64,000 nucleotides of DNA from Apoda limacodes (taxonomy: Eukaryota; Arthropoda; Insecta; Lepidoptera; Limacodidae). The translations under genes and the position numbers were made by a program. The stretch spans positions 10,714,373-10,778,372 of the forward strand of contig OX291548.1 of the NCBI GenBank assembly GCA_946406115.1, in the 5' to 3' direction. A model generated the notes under the pieces. That model saw nothing but the letters and a program-made list of their open reading frames with translations. It was not told the DNA's origin and did not search any database. Position 1 is the first letter of the stretch. Every line of letters begins with the position of its first letter. This document shows, in pieces, positions 44,240 to 55,619 of the stretch.

Positions 44240-44410
44240 CGTCTTACCAGTCAGCTTTCTACTGCAAGGACCCAAGAAACGAGTCATCGAGTATAAGAAA
44301 AAGCAGTCAATGGCGGGGTTCTGTAGAGTGCTCAAAACTGCGGGCTGGAACAGCGCACCCGTTCAAAAAGATGGTAATCAAAGAAACGGAGGGTCCTCAA
44401 CCACTGGAAG
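44240..44410 (+). CDS. candidate exon of unrecognised gene (part 2)
   Basis: It follows a good pyrimidine tract (GTTCTGTTCTGTTCTAG) and ends GGAAG/GTAAGC. In phase with the previous exon it reads SYQSAFYCKDPRNESSSIRK ... HPFKKMVIKETEGPQPLEG. An alternative frame is also open. Function unknown. Confidence 0.3.
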
Positions 44411-45037
44411 GTAAGCGGCCTTTCCAGCCTGGATTAGTGTGTGATTCTAGAAGTGCCCCGTCGATCTCTTACTACTAAGACGGCGTAGATAGGACAGGTA
44501 ATGTAGGACTTAGCAGTATAGGATATGGAGTGGGGGGATAGAGCCGACAGGTACCAGCAGTATGGGTTTGTTCATATTTAGGGGTTCCGTATCAAAATGT
44601 TAAAAACCAACCCCTTGAGCCTTTATGTCTATCCATTAGCCCTTTTGATGATTTTAAGGCTTCGTAGCCAAGTGTTGGAAAATGTTTGGTTACTAAAAAA
44701 TTAAGCTTAAATAATATTTCTTAGCTTTGCTGTCAGATGATAATAGACTTACTTTAGGGCTTAGTCTTTTCCATAGATATAGAATGTACAAGATCAACAA
44801 TGCCAAATGAAAAACGAAACAGAAAAAAAAATGGAAATGTGTGAGTTGAATAGTGTTGTCAAACAACACTATCGATAATTTTACCTGCACAAAATTATTG
44901 CAAACTAGCGCGCTGGTGAAATTAAATATTACTTATGTCGCGTTTACACTCGCGCCACGCAGCCTCGGAACGCGTTGTCGGGCAAAGTAAACTGTTTACA
45001 CGCTTGTGCTCGTGCATGTGCCCAATAACATAGCGTT
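44411..45037. other. intergenic or intronic, nothing recognised
   Basis: No continuation exon of the candidate gene was found with confidence. Confidence 0.4.
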
Positions 45038-45735
45038 TTATAGGAAATTTAAAAATCTAATCACTTCCTTCTTGAAGAACCCTATACTACGGTCCCTAGA
45101 GAAAACCTCGGCAGGGAGCTCATTCCACAACTTAAGCGTTCGCGGGAGAAAGTTCCTCTCAAACCGCACTGTTCGTGACCATTTAGGTTACAAAGAGTGA
45201 GAATGAATTCGGTAACGATGGCGAGTGGAGCGATGGTAGAAAGTAGCTGTAGAAATTATGTCAAACAATTCCTCAAAACACAGAACACATTATACAAGCG
45301 GTAGAACACACACAGGGAGGCAAAATCTCTCCTCAGACTTAAATGTTCGGTTCGACTTGTGAGTTTGAGATCGTCGACAATTCTTACTGCTCGTCGTTGA
45401 CGAACCGAATCAAAAGGGCTAAGCTAGTATTCAGGTGCACCCGCCTAGAGATGGCAGCAGTACGCCATATAGGGCCGGACTTGTGATTTGTAAAGCAACA
45501 AATTTTGCCCTGAGGTGAAGTATCGCTTCGCTATGTTGAGTACTCCTGGTTTCTTGGACGCCAGCTTCACCTTGTCTTCCAAACGGTCGCGAAACTGGAT
45601 ATAGCTGGAGATGTCAACAACAAAGATCCCAATACTCTTGGAGATGGTAAGTGCTGTGTTCTAGAATTGTGGGACCACAGTTAATGGGGTTTTCTTAGCG
45701 GTGAACGCGCAGACTTGTGTCTTTATTGGGTTGAA
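45038..45735 (-). mobile_element. jockey-like copy, 5'-truncated, heavily mutated
   Basis: - strand remnants of the RT C-terminal region and the LWNELPAEVF segment. The + strand shows CCTCGGCAGGGAGCTCATTC and AGATGGCAGCAGTACGCCAT. Many indels. Confidence 0.85.
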
Positions 45736-46848
45736 TCCTGAAACGCTTAATGCCCGCCGGAACTCCCGCTGTGGACTTTATTATCGATATCGATACGCAT
45801 GACGTCAGTGCTAAGTCAATCTTTATCGTTACTAAATGATAACATATTTTACACAAAATATCCCCCAAATCTTGATTAAGCAATGAAATATGGTATTAAA
45901 TCTAGAGAATCATATGTAAACTACAATTCAAATTGAATTTTACGTTAATTTTTCGGACAAATTCGATAAAATATAATTAACAACAAAGCAGTAAAAAAAA
46001 TCATAAATTAACGGTAAAACGTGTACTTATTATTTCGGATTATTGCGACTTGTAGCGTCATATTGGCTGACAAAAAAGATACCTACAATTTAAATATTCC
46101 AAAATATAAATCAAGGATTCAAGGAGGAAAATTCCAATCTATTATCGATATAATTATTGACATTTTCGGCCATTTTCTTCTATCTCATTTTCTCATGGGC
46201 ACTATGCACTTAATTTAGATTTCTCACTTCCACGCTTTATTGGTCTTTTAAACTTAGTGAAAAAATCCTATGTCTATGGTCTTTAATGTAGTAATAGTTT
46301 TCTTTACAGTAATTTTTGAAGACGAATTTTTTTAGTCAGTGTCAAATTTTTTATAGTTATAATCACAGACAAAAAACTGACAATCTACCAAGTAGACACT
46401 TAACAGAGAAATTGTATGCACCATCAAAAAAAAAGTTTTTCATTATGGTATGTTTGGTAGTATGGACGGACGTGTACGGCATGCATTTACCGACAAATTT
46501 TAAGTTATAAATTTTATAAAAATAAATTTTGGACAATCCTTAATACTTTCGCAAGTGAAATCAGAGTTATAATCTAGCTCGAAATTAGATAGGTACATAA
46601 AATGAAAAGTTGTTTTTTGTATGCATTACTTATTAAATGGTTTGAAAATGGGTCTAGGTTGCCAGTGTCATCCGGATTACTAGGTTAAATTGCATTGAAA
46701 CTTTTAAATTTTCAAACCTTGACACAGAAGCGGTCGGTTTGGGTTTGTGGCCCAATTAACAAAATTTAGATTATAATGCTCGGAATTGAATGCTTGCCTT
46801 TTTAACCTGCTTCACACATACCTACACGTGTTTTTCTACTTTACAACA
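45736..46848. other. intergenic, nothing recognised
   Basis: AT-rich; short frames show no domain. Confidence 0.4.
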
Positions 46849-46945
46849 TCAAATAGTGAAACGTACACGAACTTTAAATTCCTTGGCAGGGATGTCCTGT
46901 AACAGTGTTTCCAGTAGTTGTCTCAAAATCAGTACATCTGAATCC
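46849..46945 (-). CDS. candidate terminal coding exon, unknown gene
   Basis: The acceptor is GTCGTACTATTTCAG. The exon takes one base to complete a codon, then reads DSDVLILRQLLETLLQDIPA and KEFKVRVRFTI and stops with TGA (46851-46849). Composition is protein-like and amphipathic, unlike the neighbouring chance frames. Upstream exons would lie above 46945 but none was identified. Confidence 0.35.
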
Positions 46946-47723
46946 CTGAAATAGTACGACAATCGTTGTGAAATGCCACATTTTCGTCCGCTTAAGAATA
47001 TAGGTACACAAATAAAAGTTGTTCGTAGAAAGTACACGTACATACCTATTTATATGGCTTGAAGTGAGGTTTCAGTAAAAAATATTGAAATGAAACAATA
47101 ACATCTGACGTGCAACTAATATTTAACTATTTTGTACGACATAGCATTTGTTGGCTAAATCATAAGAACCATGTTACTATTTAGTCTATACTGATTCTCC
47201 GTCTTGATACTTTTCAGTGGCTAGTTTACAAAGGTGAGTATTAGCAATAGGTGAATTACGTTCCTTATGTTTGGAAACAATGGTTCTCTAGTAGGTCTGG
47301 CTAACTTGACCACTTTTTTCCAATACTCTTCGGCTGGCAAGATGTTATGCAATCCTATCCTATCTCATTGTGGTTAGGGAGCGCACGGTCACGCTATTCT
47401 TAGTTCAACAGATTTACATCAAAATAAAACGTACAAGTTTGTAAAAAGGAACGAAATAGTAAGATCCTAAGCTAGGTACGCCAAAAGTACGACGAACTGC
47501 AAAATTGTACGATTTTTCTACTAAAAAGTACGATCTGGTAATTCTGCCCTGTAATATATCGTTTTCTTCTTTGCTACTGAACATGCATTAATTTGTAAAC
47601 CCTACAAGATTTTTACTTTTTCGCCTTATTTAACAATAATTTTTTATTTAATATTATTTATACGAAATAAAACAAACGAGAAAAAACATTCTGTACGTAA
47701 GAACGTATCCTATAAAAATATGT

Positions 47724-48265
47724 CAAGTGCGAGTCGGACTCGCGCATCGTGGGTTCCGTATAACACAATTAAAAACCAAAAGTGTACCGCTAAGCTGACA
47801 CACATCCAATGACTGACCAAGCCCAACGTTGCTTAACTTGGAATAATCATCCTTTCCATCAAACAAATGCGGTACTTGTGTCTCTTAATAATCGCTAGAT
47901 AGCGCGGATAAGGTAATTTACGGCTCGAGCACGTCTTACACTTGGTCAGTTTTTATAATATGTTGTTATAAGTACTTTAAGGCTCTCACTATTTTTCACT
48001 GCAAGATATAATTTGTATTTATTACTATTTACGCTAGAACAAAAACAAAATAAAACGGTTTTTTCTATTGCAACCCCTCCTTGAATTCTTTATTTTAACT
48101 TTTCATTGTTTGTTAGGTAAACCGCCATTGTAACACATATTCTGTAAAAATTTCAGTCTTCTACCTACTTCGGTCTAAAATATAGAGCCCTTTGATGGTT
48201 GAACAGGCAGACAGTGTAGGCTTAGTAAAAGGGCTCCTTTGGCACCCTTTAGGTACGGGACCCTA
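47724..48265 (+). repeat. palindrome-led dispersed repeat, long variant
   Basis: CAAGTGCGAGTCGGACTCGC, GTGGGTTCCGTATAACA ... AGTAAAAGGGCTCCTTTGGC, AGGTACGGGACCC. The middle differs from the shorter sister copies. Confidence 0.6.
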
Positions 48266-51200
48266 ACAAGAAAAAATGCGCTATCTAACGCGGTATAGGT
48301 TTCTAATTATTTCAAAACTAGCCCATTAGTATGTAGATATTAACAGGTAAATAAGGAACATGCTGCAACAGATTGCTATTTTAAACCTGCATACACGTAT
48401 TGTTCGATGTTAGTTAAAAGTTTTTCATCACACTTGCTCGTAAACAGTGTCATCTCGAGAAGGCGAAGCGGGTGCTAAGCCCCTAACCTCAATTACTCCC
48501 ACGGGCTTTACATCATTGCTTTTTCTTTGTAAATTTTACTTTGCTCAAGGCAAAGCGGGAGTTCATAGAACTCACTGGCGGTAATGACGCGCTTATTCTA
48601 TCAAGTATGTATTAAAAACGTACGCGCCAAGCGAGTTATTACAAACTTACGCGCCAAGCCAGTTATTACAAGTTACAACTTGAGCCAAAACTTTTTATTC
48701 ATAAATTCCCTAGATATCTAGCGCAATCTGGCGGTGTTGTTTTTTTTCTTCTATTACCGACATTTCTATTCTAATTTGGTGAGTTTATTTATTTATTCAC
48801 CTTATACTTTTATTAATTTGGGGGTGTACAATAATAACACTTTACACATTTCGTTTGATTTCGGTTAGTCTAATATCCATACGGTTAAATTGACATAGCC
48901 ACATATCATTTTCGTCTATGCTGTACAAAAAAAAATATTCTTAACTTTGATATCAATTGTTTTTAAAGAGCTACAGAACTTTAGAAATGCTAAGTCATTT
49001 GTTACTTTCCTCCTAGGGTCAGGTCGAAAGTAACACGCCACGGGTCGAAAGTAACATTGTAACATATACTTCGCATTTGGTAGATAAACAATAAAACTAT
49101 TGAGATAAAGATAACAAATAGTTTGTTTTTTATTAATAATTGTAATAAGCACAAAATAATATTTTTGCTCACACGTAACAAAATAAGGACAATATTTTTT
49201 TGTAAGACATTTCTCACATCCAATCTTCGCTTCATTATCATCTCAGCTTGTCGACGTCTACTGTTAAACGTGGGCTACCCTTTTCCATATCTTTCTACAA
49301 CGTGTTCTGAGTTTCGTGCACCCAGGATATCCTTGTCACTCTTATTGGAGTTGATAATCTGTTATCATCTTACTGGCTGGTTTGAATGTTGAAGTATGTT
49401 TGTAGTTTCAATATTATGAGTGTCTTCAAAAAGGTTTTGTTTTATTTGATTGACATGTTTTTGTGAAAAACAATATATTTAATTTTGTGTTTTGTAAATA
49501 TATTTATCTCATGCTATCACTTGATTACAGTTAACTGTGTAAGTATCCCACTGCATTTTATTTAAGTATCTAAAGAAAGTTTAGCAACTCTGCACAGTTT
49601 GTGACCTAGAGCCACAACGACTCTAACCAGTTAATTGGGCCATTGTGATTGGGCTTATATGATCTTATTAGCTGTGACAATTTTGTTGAAAGTGAAGAGA
49701 TGCTTAAACTATCGCTGTTGCGATAACCATCAAAAGTTTCTATTGGAAAGGCCAGTATAAGGACTAATAGCCAATAGTTTAATAAATATGATTTATGTGA
49801 TATGGATAACATTCAGTTACTAGTGCTATACCGTTTTTTTATTAAAATTGCCATTGGCGACTTTTTCATAGACTTAAAGAACAGCATCGCAATTCTTTAT
49901 TTATCTTAATCTAAGAAAACAAAAAAGTTATATAAGTGTTTACATAAAAAGCATGTTACTTTCATACCCACTCAAATATTTGTAAATAATCACGTAATTA
50001 CCTAAACAAACAAGAGAGAGAATCAAAAAAAATAGCCACAAAGATATACACATCTCAACCCTACGTAAACACTAAGTAAATAAAAGTAAAAAATCGTACT
50101 TCCAGGGCGTTAAACATATTTTGTCGAAACCGATGTCAGTCATGGGAAGTGTTACAAACTAACCCTCAATGGCGGGCAGTGATTAGACCATTAGATAAAT
50201 CTACGGAGCGTTTGTTACTTTCGAGCCGCCGTTACTTTTGTACCCGGTCTCCCCTATTCGTAAATGTGATATAACAAACCAGTAATCCAAAATCTAGACG
50301 TCGACAAATCTAATTTAAATTGATATTTTGTGTTATATTATTTAATCTTTGTTTAAAAATTACCTTTAAATTATACTGTTTTCTCGCAAATGTGTTGAAA
50401 AACGTTGTATGGCATTCGTGCAGAATTGGTATTTAAAAACACGTGACTTTCGACTACTGGTTTGTAATAACCAAATTAGCGCACTAATATCATAAATAAC
50501 TATTAATTTATAATAAGCAATTAGTATAGATATTAGAAAGTCCTTTGTTTTTTCCTTGTGATTAATATTGCCGGATATCCGCTGGAGTAACAAAATTCTT
50601 CAGTTAATTTTGTTGAGGAGCAATTAATAAATTGAAGATTACCAGATACTATTCAGAAAAAAAAAAACAAAATAATATTTATATTTATTAAAATAGGTAT
50701 ATGGAGGGTTGGTAACTAAATAAATTAATGTTTTTTTTTTAAAAATAATAATAGTTTATGTTTATTCAACCTTTTATTAATGTCATAGTGTTTCATACTT
50801 GTGATATTTCTTAATCCAAGCTAATTTAAAAATTTCGTAACTAGGATATTCGTAATCAGTGACCACAAATACATTTAAAATTAGAAGTATTATTCATTTA
50901 AAACGCACCCAAAAAGTTGGATTCTGAATTTTGATTATTTTGATTGAAAATAATTACTGAACGCTTACCGGTACACGTCAAAAATCATACGATCGGGAAT
51001 GAAGGGTGAGGTTTTGGCAATTAAACCATACGTCTAGCACAGTTTTGAATCGCTGCTTGAGAAGGAAATTAAAGTTGACGCTCGTAGGTCGCAAGGAGCT
51101 ATCTAGGAACCAAGTGGAGTTAATTGCGGATAGATTGTGCCATTATGACTGGTGAGTAAATACACTAAAATTATATAATTAGTTACGAGAGGAAAAATTT

Positions 51201-51419
51201 TAGTGATAATATTGTATGTTTGTTATGAAATCTTTAAAGTCGTTTCCCCACGTGGGGTCCTTTAAAAATTCCAGGTTAACCATCACGTGGCTTTAAACAA
51301 TTTCATTCCGGAGGCCCTCGAGGGCTGCGATGTTATAATTTAAAGCCACAAGACTAACTAACGAAAATGTACACTTTAAAGCTTCATATTTCGTACGCAT
51401 CGCTGAAATTAAAATGCAC
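48266..51419. other. intergenic; CGAAAGTAAC motifs and one secreted-like ORF
   Basis: CGAAAGTAAC occurs twice near 49024 and 49045, and its inverse-type GTTACTTTCG near 50213, about 1.2 kb away. A 68-codon - strand frame at 49812-49606 starts with a signal-peptide-like segment (YWLLVLILAFPI) but has no known family. Nothing else was recognised. Confidence 0.35.
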
Positions 51420-51640
51420 ATACCATCAATCTTTCTAAAACTACACCGACACTATACCACCTCCTACAGGGTACCCCTACACTATTGTTTTTTATTGTAG
51501 TACTTTGTCGGTCGAATCAATACTTATACCCATGCGAAATTACAGCTTTCTAGTACTAATGGTCTCTAAGCTAAGCCGCGGACAGACAGACGGACAAGCG
51601 GACATGGCGAAATTATAACTACTACGGAACCGTTGGTTAG
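51420..51640 (+). repeat. dispersed lepidopteran repeat fragment
   Basis: CAGGGTACCCCTACACTATT, TTACAGCTTTCTAGTACTAA, AAGCCGCGGACAGACAGACG and ACTACGGAACCG; a recognised lepidopteran repeat pattern, family unnamed. Confidence 0.5.
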
Positions 51641-52389
51641 AAATTTTCGGTAGAAAGAAATCTCAATTACCTCATTGGGAAGGAATTTTAACAGGATATT
51701 GTTTTGGGCATTTCCAGCTAGGTACAGCAAAACCTTCGATAAAAGTAGTAGAAGTGGGAACTACAACTGAACACTTGGCTATCTAGCTCCCATTTTCCGA
51801 GAATAATAGATTTAGCAATCGTATCGAAAGTTAGGGATTCTAGAATATTTTTTCTCTATTTATAGGTATTCGAATGTATTCTTTATTGAGTTCATGTAGT
51901 AGTTATTGGTTTAAGAAAGGACATTACGTTATGTCGCGAATTTAGAAACCGTCAAATTTTGAATCGGATATAATTTATGATTGTAGATTTAACTATTAGG
52001 ATATGTATTTCTTGATGTTTTTTTCCGCTTATGTTGTATTGCTTGCTATATTTCTCTGACGTTCCATAAGAACTGAGTTTACTTCTTATTTGACACAATG
52101 GTTTTCGAGTCCTACCACTTTTGAAGATCACAGTTGGCTAAATAAAATCATTATAAACATCAATATTATAAATTTGATTCTTCTACTTTCTCTCTCTTTG
52201 TGAGATTAGATAAGATATATTTTTTATTTTCAAGTAATACAATGTGGCTGCGAGTAGGTTTTTTACTAATCTTTTTGTATAAAAATGCACTAAGAAAAGG
52301 AAAGTGGCGATGTACACTGGTTGTTTTACGGGTTGGAATTTTAAATATTCTGTCGATACGGCGAGTTTGAGAAGATTCTTCACGATTAA

Positions 52390-52611
52390 GGGCCCCTTAC
52401 ACCCCACTAGCGCCGCCATTAGATATCCTCAATTTTGTCTTCGTAGAGAACGAATTTCTTAAATCCAAATGTCGCAAATATAAAGCTAGTCATAAGCTAT
52501 TTTTAGAAGGTTTTATATAGTTTCTAAATAACATCTGTGAGTTGTAGTTGGCATTTTTGTTAAAAGTGGCCGGATATCTAATGGCGGCGCTAGTTAGCTG
52601 CTATATGCGCC
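52390..52611. mobile_element. MITE copy 2 (TTAA both sides)
   Basis: TTAA (52386-52389) and TTAA (52612-52615) flank ends GGGCCCCTTACACCCCACTA and TTAGCTGCTATATGCGCC, with inner inverted CTAGCGCCGCCATTAGATAT. It is inverse to the copy at 41351-41606. TTAA suits piggyBac; TAA with GGG/GGC ends suits PIF/Harbinger. Confidence 0.8.
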
Positions 52612-53028
52612 TTAAAGGGAGTGTCAAATGCTGCTTTAAGTCAGTCTTAGCAATAAATAATAATTGTCGCACCTAACGGTGTGTGACTTGTGTTTTTCCA
52701 TGGAAACCTATACGTTAGTAGCAACCTAACCTTAAGTCTATGGGCTCTTTCAAAAGGAAGTCAATAGGACTTACAGGCACCGCCCCAAGGAGAAATGTAA
52801 TAAGTTATTAAAGACTCACAGAAATCATGATACATAATAACCTTGGCTATAACCTTAATAACCTTGGCATACGTAGGGCTGCCATCTCTAAAACCTGCCG
52901 CCCAGGACCAAAAGGGTAAAAACCCCGGATTTTGGAGCCTTGACCCTGGACATTTGAATATTATTTTATTCACTTTTAGCTTTGTTGTTCTATGTTTCAT
53001 TCTTCAGATATAATCAACACATGTAGTA

Positions 53029-53129
53029 CTTCCATTGTACTCGCAACTTCGCACTTATTTAATTTTGTGGGTATTTTGAAAATACCACCCATTTGCTCTA
53101 GCGTCGCCATTACCGATAGCCTCATTCTT
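53029..53129 (+). repeat. DIRS left inverted terminal repeat
   Basis: About 101 bases (CTTCCATTGTACTCGCAACT ... TAGCCTCATTCTT), the inverse of 57953-58053 with few mismatches. Confidence 0.92.
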
Positions 53130-53221
53130 TGATTGTGCGCGGCAACAAGCACTCACTTCTCGAATAGTTTTTATTGGAATCTTTACAATATTATTTTATC
53201 TTCATTGGTAAAATTTAAAAA

Positions 53222-53354
53222 ATGCCTAAGCATTGTGCAGATAATAAAATATCATATTATGAACAAAAAATTAAAAAACTAAAGGAATGTTCAAATAGAA
53301 AACGAAAGCGTGTGATAGTGTATTCGTCTTCGTCGGATTCCGAAGAAAACCAGA
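53222..53354 (+). pseudogene. DIRS gag, possible 5' exon
   Basis: ATG at 53222, then PKHCADNKISYYEQKIKKL (coiled-coil-like), RKRKRVIVYSSSSDSEENQ, and a donor-like A/GTAAGT. An acceptor-like CGTTTCAG at 53728 could join it to the main gag frame, but one base is missing near 53760 for a perfect join. The gap contains two copies of a ~115-base repeat. Confidence 0.4.
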
Positions 53355-53459
53355 GTAAGTCGGATGTTTTTTCGTGTTTCTTTCGTTTTTTGTGAGTACC
53401 GTTTTTACTTAAATTGCAATATGAGCAAATATGCGATATAGGTATATACATGGTAAATA

Positions 53460-53645
53460 AAATGCCAAAATTGGTATCTCTAAGCTAGCCTGGAGGATAT
53501 CACGAAGGTATAGCATGATGCGTAAAATGAAGCCAGAAGTTATTTGCTGGTTAACATAAAATACCTAGATTGGCATCTCTAAGCTAGCCTGGAGGGTATC
53601 ACATTGAAGGTATCAAGAAGGTATAGCATGATGCGTTAATTAAAC
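53460..53645 (+). repeat. imperfect direct duplication inside the DIRS leader
   Basis: GG(T/C)ATCTCTAAGCTAGCCTGG occurs at about 53473 and 53572, each followed by GAAGGTATAGCATGATGCGT. Confidence 0.8.
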
Positions 53646-53804
53646 CTAAAGCTTAATTGGGGGTTAATACTAGGGTATAACAAAAACTTTTTGATTTAAA
53701 AAAAAAAATGTATAAATAATCGTTTCAGATAACGGAACCACACAAAACGATTTTCACGAAAAGAAATTCACGATGTCGATGAAACAATTGAGCAGTCCAC
53801 TCCA

Positions 53805-54677
53805 GTGACGCAATCGGAACTATTACAAAACCAGACCCTGGAGCTTGATCCGGAACTTTTGTCAGCACTAGGTGACCCCACGGACGAACAATCAACTTAT
53901 GGTGAAAACATTCACCACACCGTGGCTGTACGTTGGATTCCTATATTAAAAAGAGGACTAACTAAGGATGTTAAAGGAAAATTATTAAAAGAGTATCAGA
54001 TACCTGATAACTGTAAATATCTTAAGGCGCCTACTTTAAATCCCGAAGTTAAGGCAGCGGTATCAGAAGTCACCATAAATCGCGATAATAATATACGCAA
54101 TAAACAGGACCAGTTAGGCCTCGGCCTTACCGCAATTAACAAAGCCATTACTGAGCTTCTCCTCGGAGGTGACAAAATCCAAGTTATTAAAATACTTTCC
54201 GATGGCTGTAGGATTCTTACAGACCTACATTACACAGACACTCAAATAAGAACAAAACTTATAGTTCCATCTTTAGATAAAACATTTGCGCATCTGCTAA
54301 AGGAGCACGAAAGAGATGAGACGCTCTTTGGAGAAAAGCTCTCCGATACCATAAAGGCATCGAAAGCCATAGGACGACAGGGTTCGCAGATCAAAAAACA
54401 GAGAGCTTTTTCTGAGCCCACTTCCACACCTGGAGCATCGGCATCGAGGTCACAGCTGCAGGGAAACATGATAGGCTCTCCTCGTTATCCCTCGGCAACC
54501 GGGGGGGGGGGGGCGCGGAGGGCCATCACGAGCAGCGAAGACATACCAACGACCAGCGCCGGCACCAGCAGCCACTTGGCCCCGCGCTGCTTACAACCAG
54601 AGCAAGCGCCGTGCCTACACACGATACTAACCACACAGGTACATGCAGGACGCCTACAGTATTTTTATAATTGTTAG
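53805..54677 (+). pseudogene. DIRS gag (290 codons)
   Basis: It is an open frame ending in TAG at 54675-54677; the RT frame continues in the same register immediately after, so gag and pol probably formed one frame interrupted by this stop. It encodes LDPELLSALGD, VAVRWIPILKRGLTKDVKGK, NKAITELLLGGDKIQVIKIL, and a Ser/Thr/Pro-rich C-terminus. It acts as the structural protein. The G run at 54501-54510 marks a slippage-prone spot. The real start is probably further upstream (EIHDVDETIEQSTPV is in frame before 53805). Confidence 0.8.
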
Positions 54678-55619
54678 AGAAACATCACTAATAATAAAAC
54701 AGTATTAGGTTGGATAAAAAACGGATACAATATACCGTTTTCGGAACAAGTTTTTCAACTCAAAGTACCCTCCAATACCTTTACAACAGAGAAAAAACTG
54801 AACATGTTCGTAGCTATCGAAAACTTAGTAGAACTAGGTGCGATATCTGAGTGTGAGTCACAAGAAGATCAATTTATCTCTAAAATATTTTTAGCCCCCA
54901 AATCCAACGGTAGCCAAAGATTTATTTTAAATTTGAAATCCCTAAACACTTTCGTTACTCAAAATCATTTTAAAATGCAGGACTACCGGACAGCATGCAA
55001 ATTAATTCCTCACAATGGCTTTATGGCTACGATAGACATAAAAGAGTCTTATATTTTGGTACCCATCAATCCATCACAAAGAAAATATTTACGGTTTCAA
55101 TTTCAGAACCAAAATAATAAAACAATTAATTACGAATTTACCGCCATGCCCTATGGCTTGTCTTCGGCACCAAGAACTTTTACAAAAATAATGAAGGAAG
55201 TTGTGACCCACCTCAGATATCGCGGCTTCTTATTCGTCATATATCTAGACGATTTATTATGTATTGGGCGAACATATAATGAATGTTTACAAAACGTAAT
55301 TCATACTTTAAAATTATTACAATGCTTAGGGTTCGTAATAAACTTTGAAAAAAGTTCCTTACAGCCTTCACAACAAGTGAAATTCTTAGGATTTATTTAT
55401 AACACGATCGAAATGACCTTGTCCTTACCTGATGATAAGCGAGTTAAAATATCAACATTAATTGAAAAATTTAAGTCCTTACCACGTTGTACTATTAAAG
55501 AATTCGCGCGACTAATCGGCGTCCTTACGTCTGCGTGCCCAGCGGTTAAATATGGTTGGGCTTATACAAAAATTATTATACTTATACTGTTCCTCTTAAA
55601 CCACGTAGGTTCACATTAG
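54678..55619 (+). pseudogene. DIRS reverse transcriptase
   Basis: In frame from NNKTVLGWIKNGYNIPFSEQ, then VELGAISECESQEDQFISKI, SNGSQRFILNLKSLN, FMATIDIKESYILVPI, TAMPYGLSSAPRTFTKIM and the catalytic box VIYLDDLLCIGR (YLDD, as in DIRS/Ty3-like RTs), followed by LGFVINFEKSSLQPSQQVKF. An in-frame TAG ends it at 55617-55619 just before the RNase H domain. Confidence 0.9.

Noticed and set aside
51050..51162. Possible 5' exon ending ATGACTG/GTGAGT on the + strand
   Set aside because: Only a donor-like site and an ATG support it; no TATA or initiator and no downstream exon were found.
52183..52419. 78-codon frame running into a MITE border
   Set aside because: It starts inside MITE sequence and has no homologous domain that I recognise.
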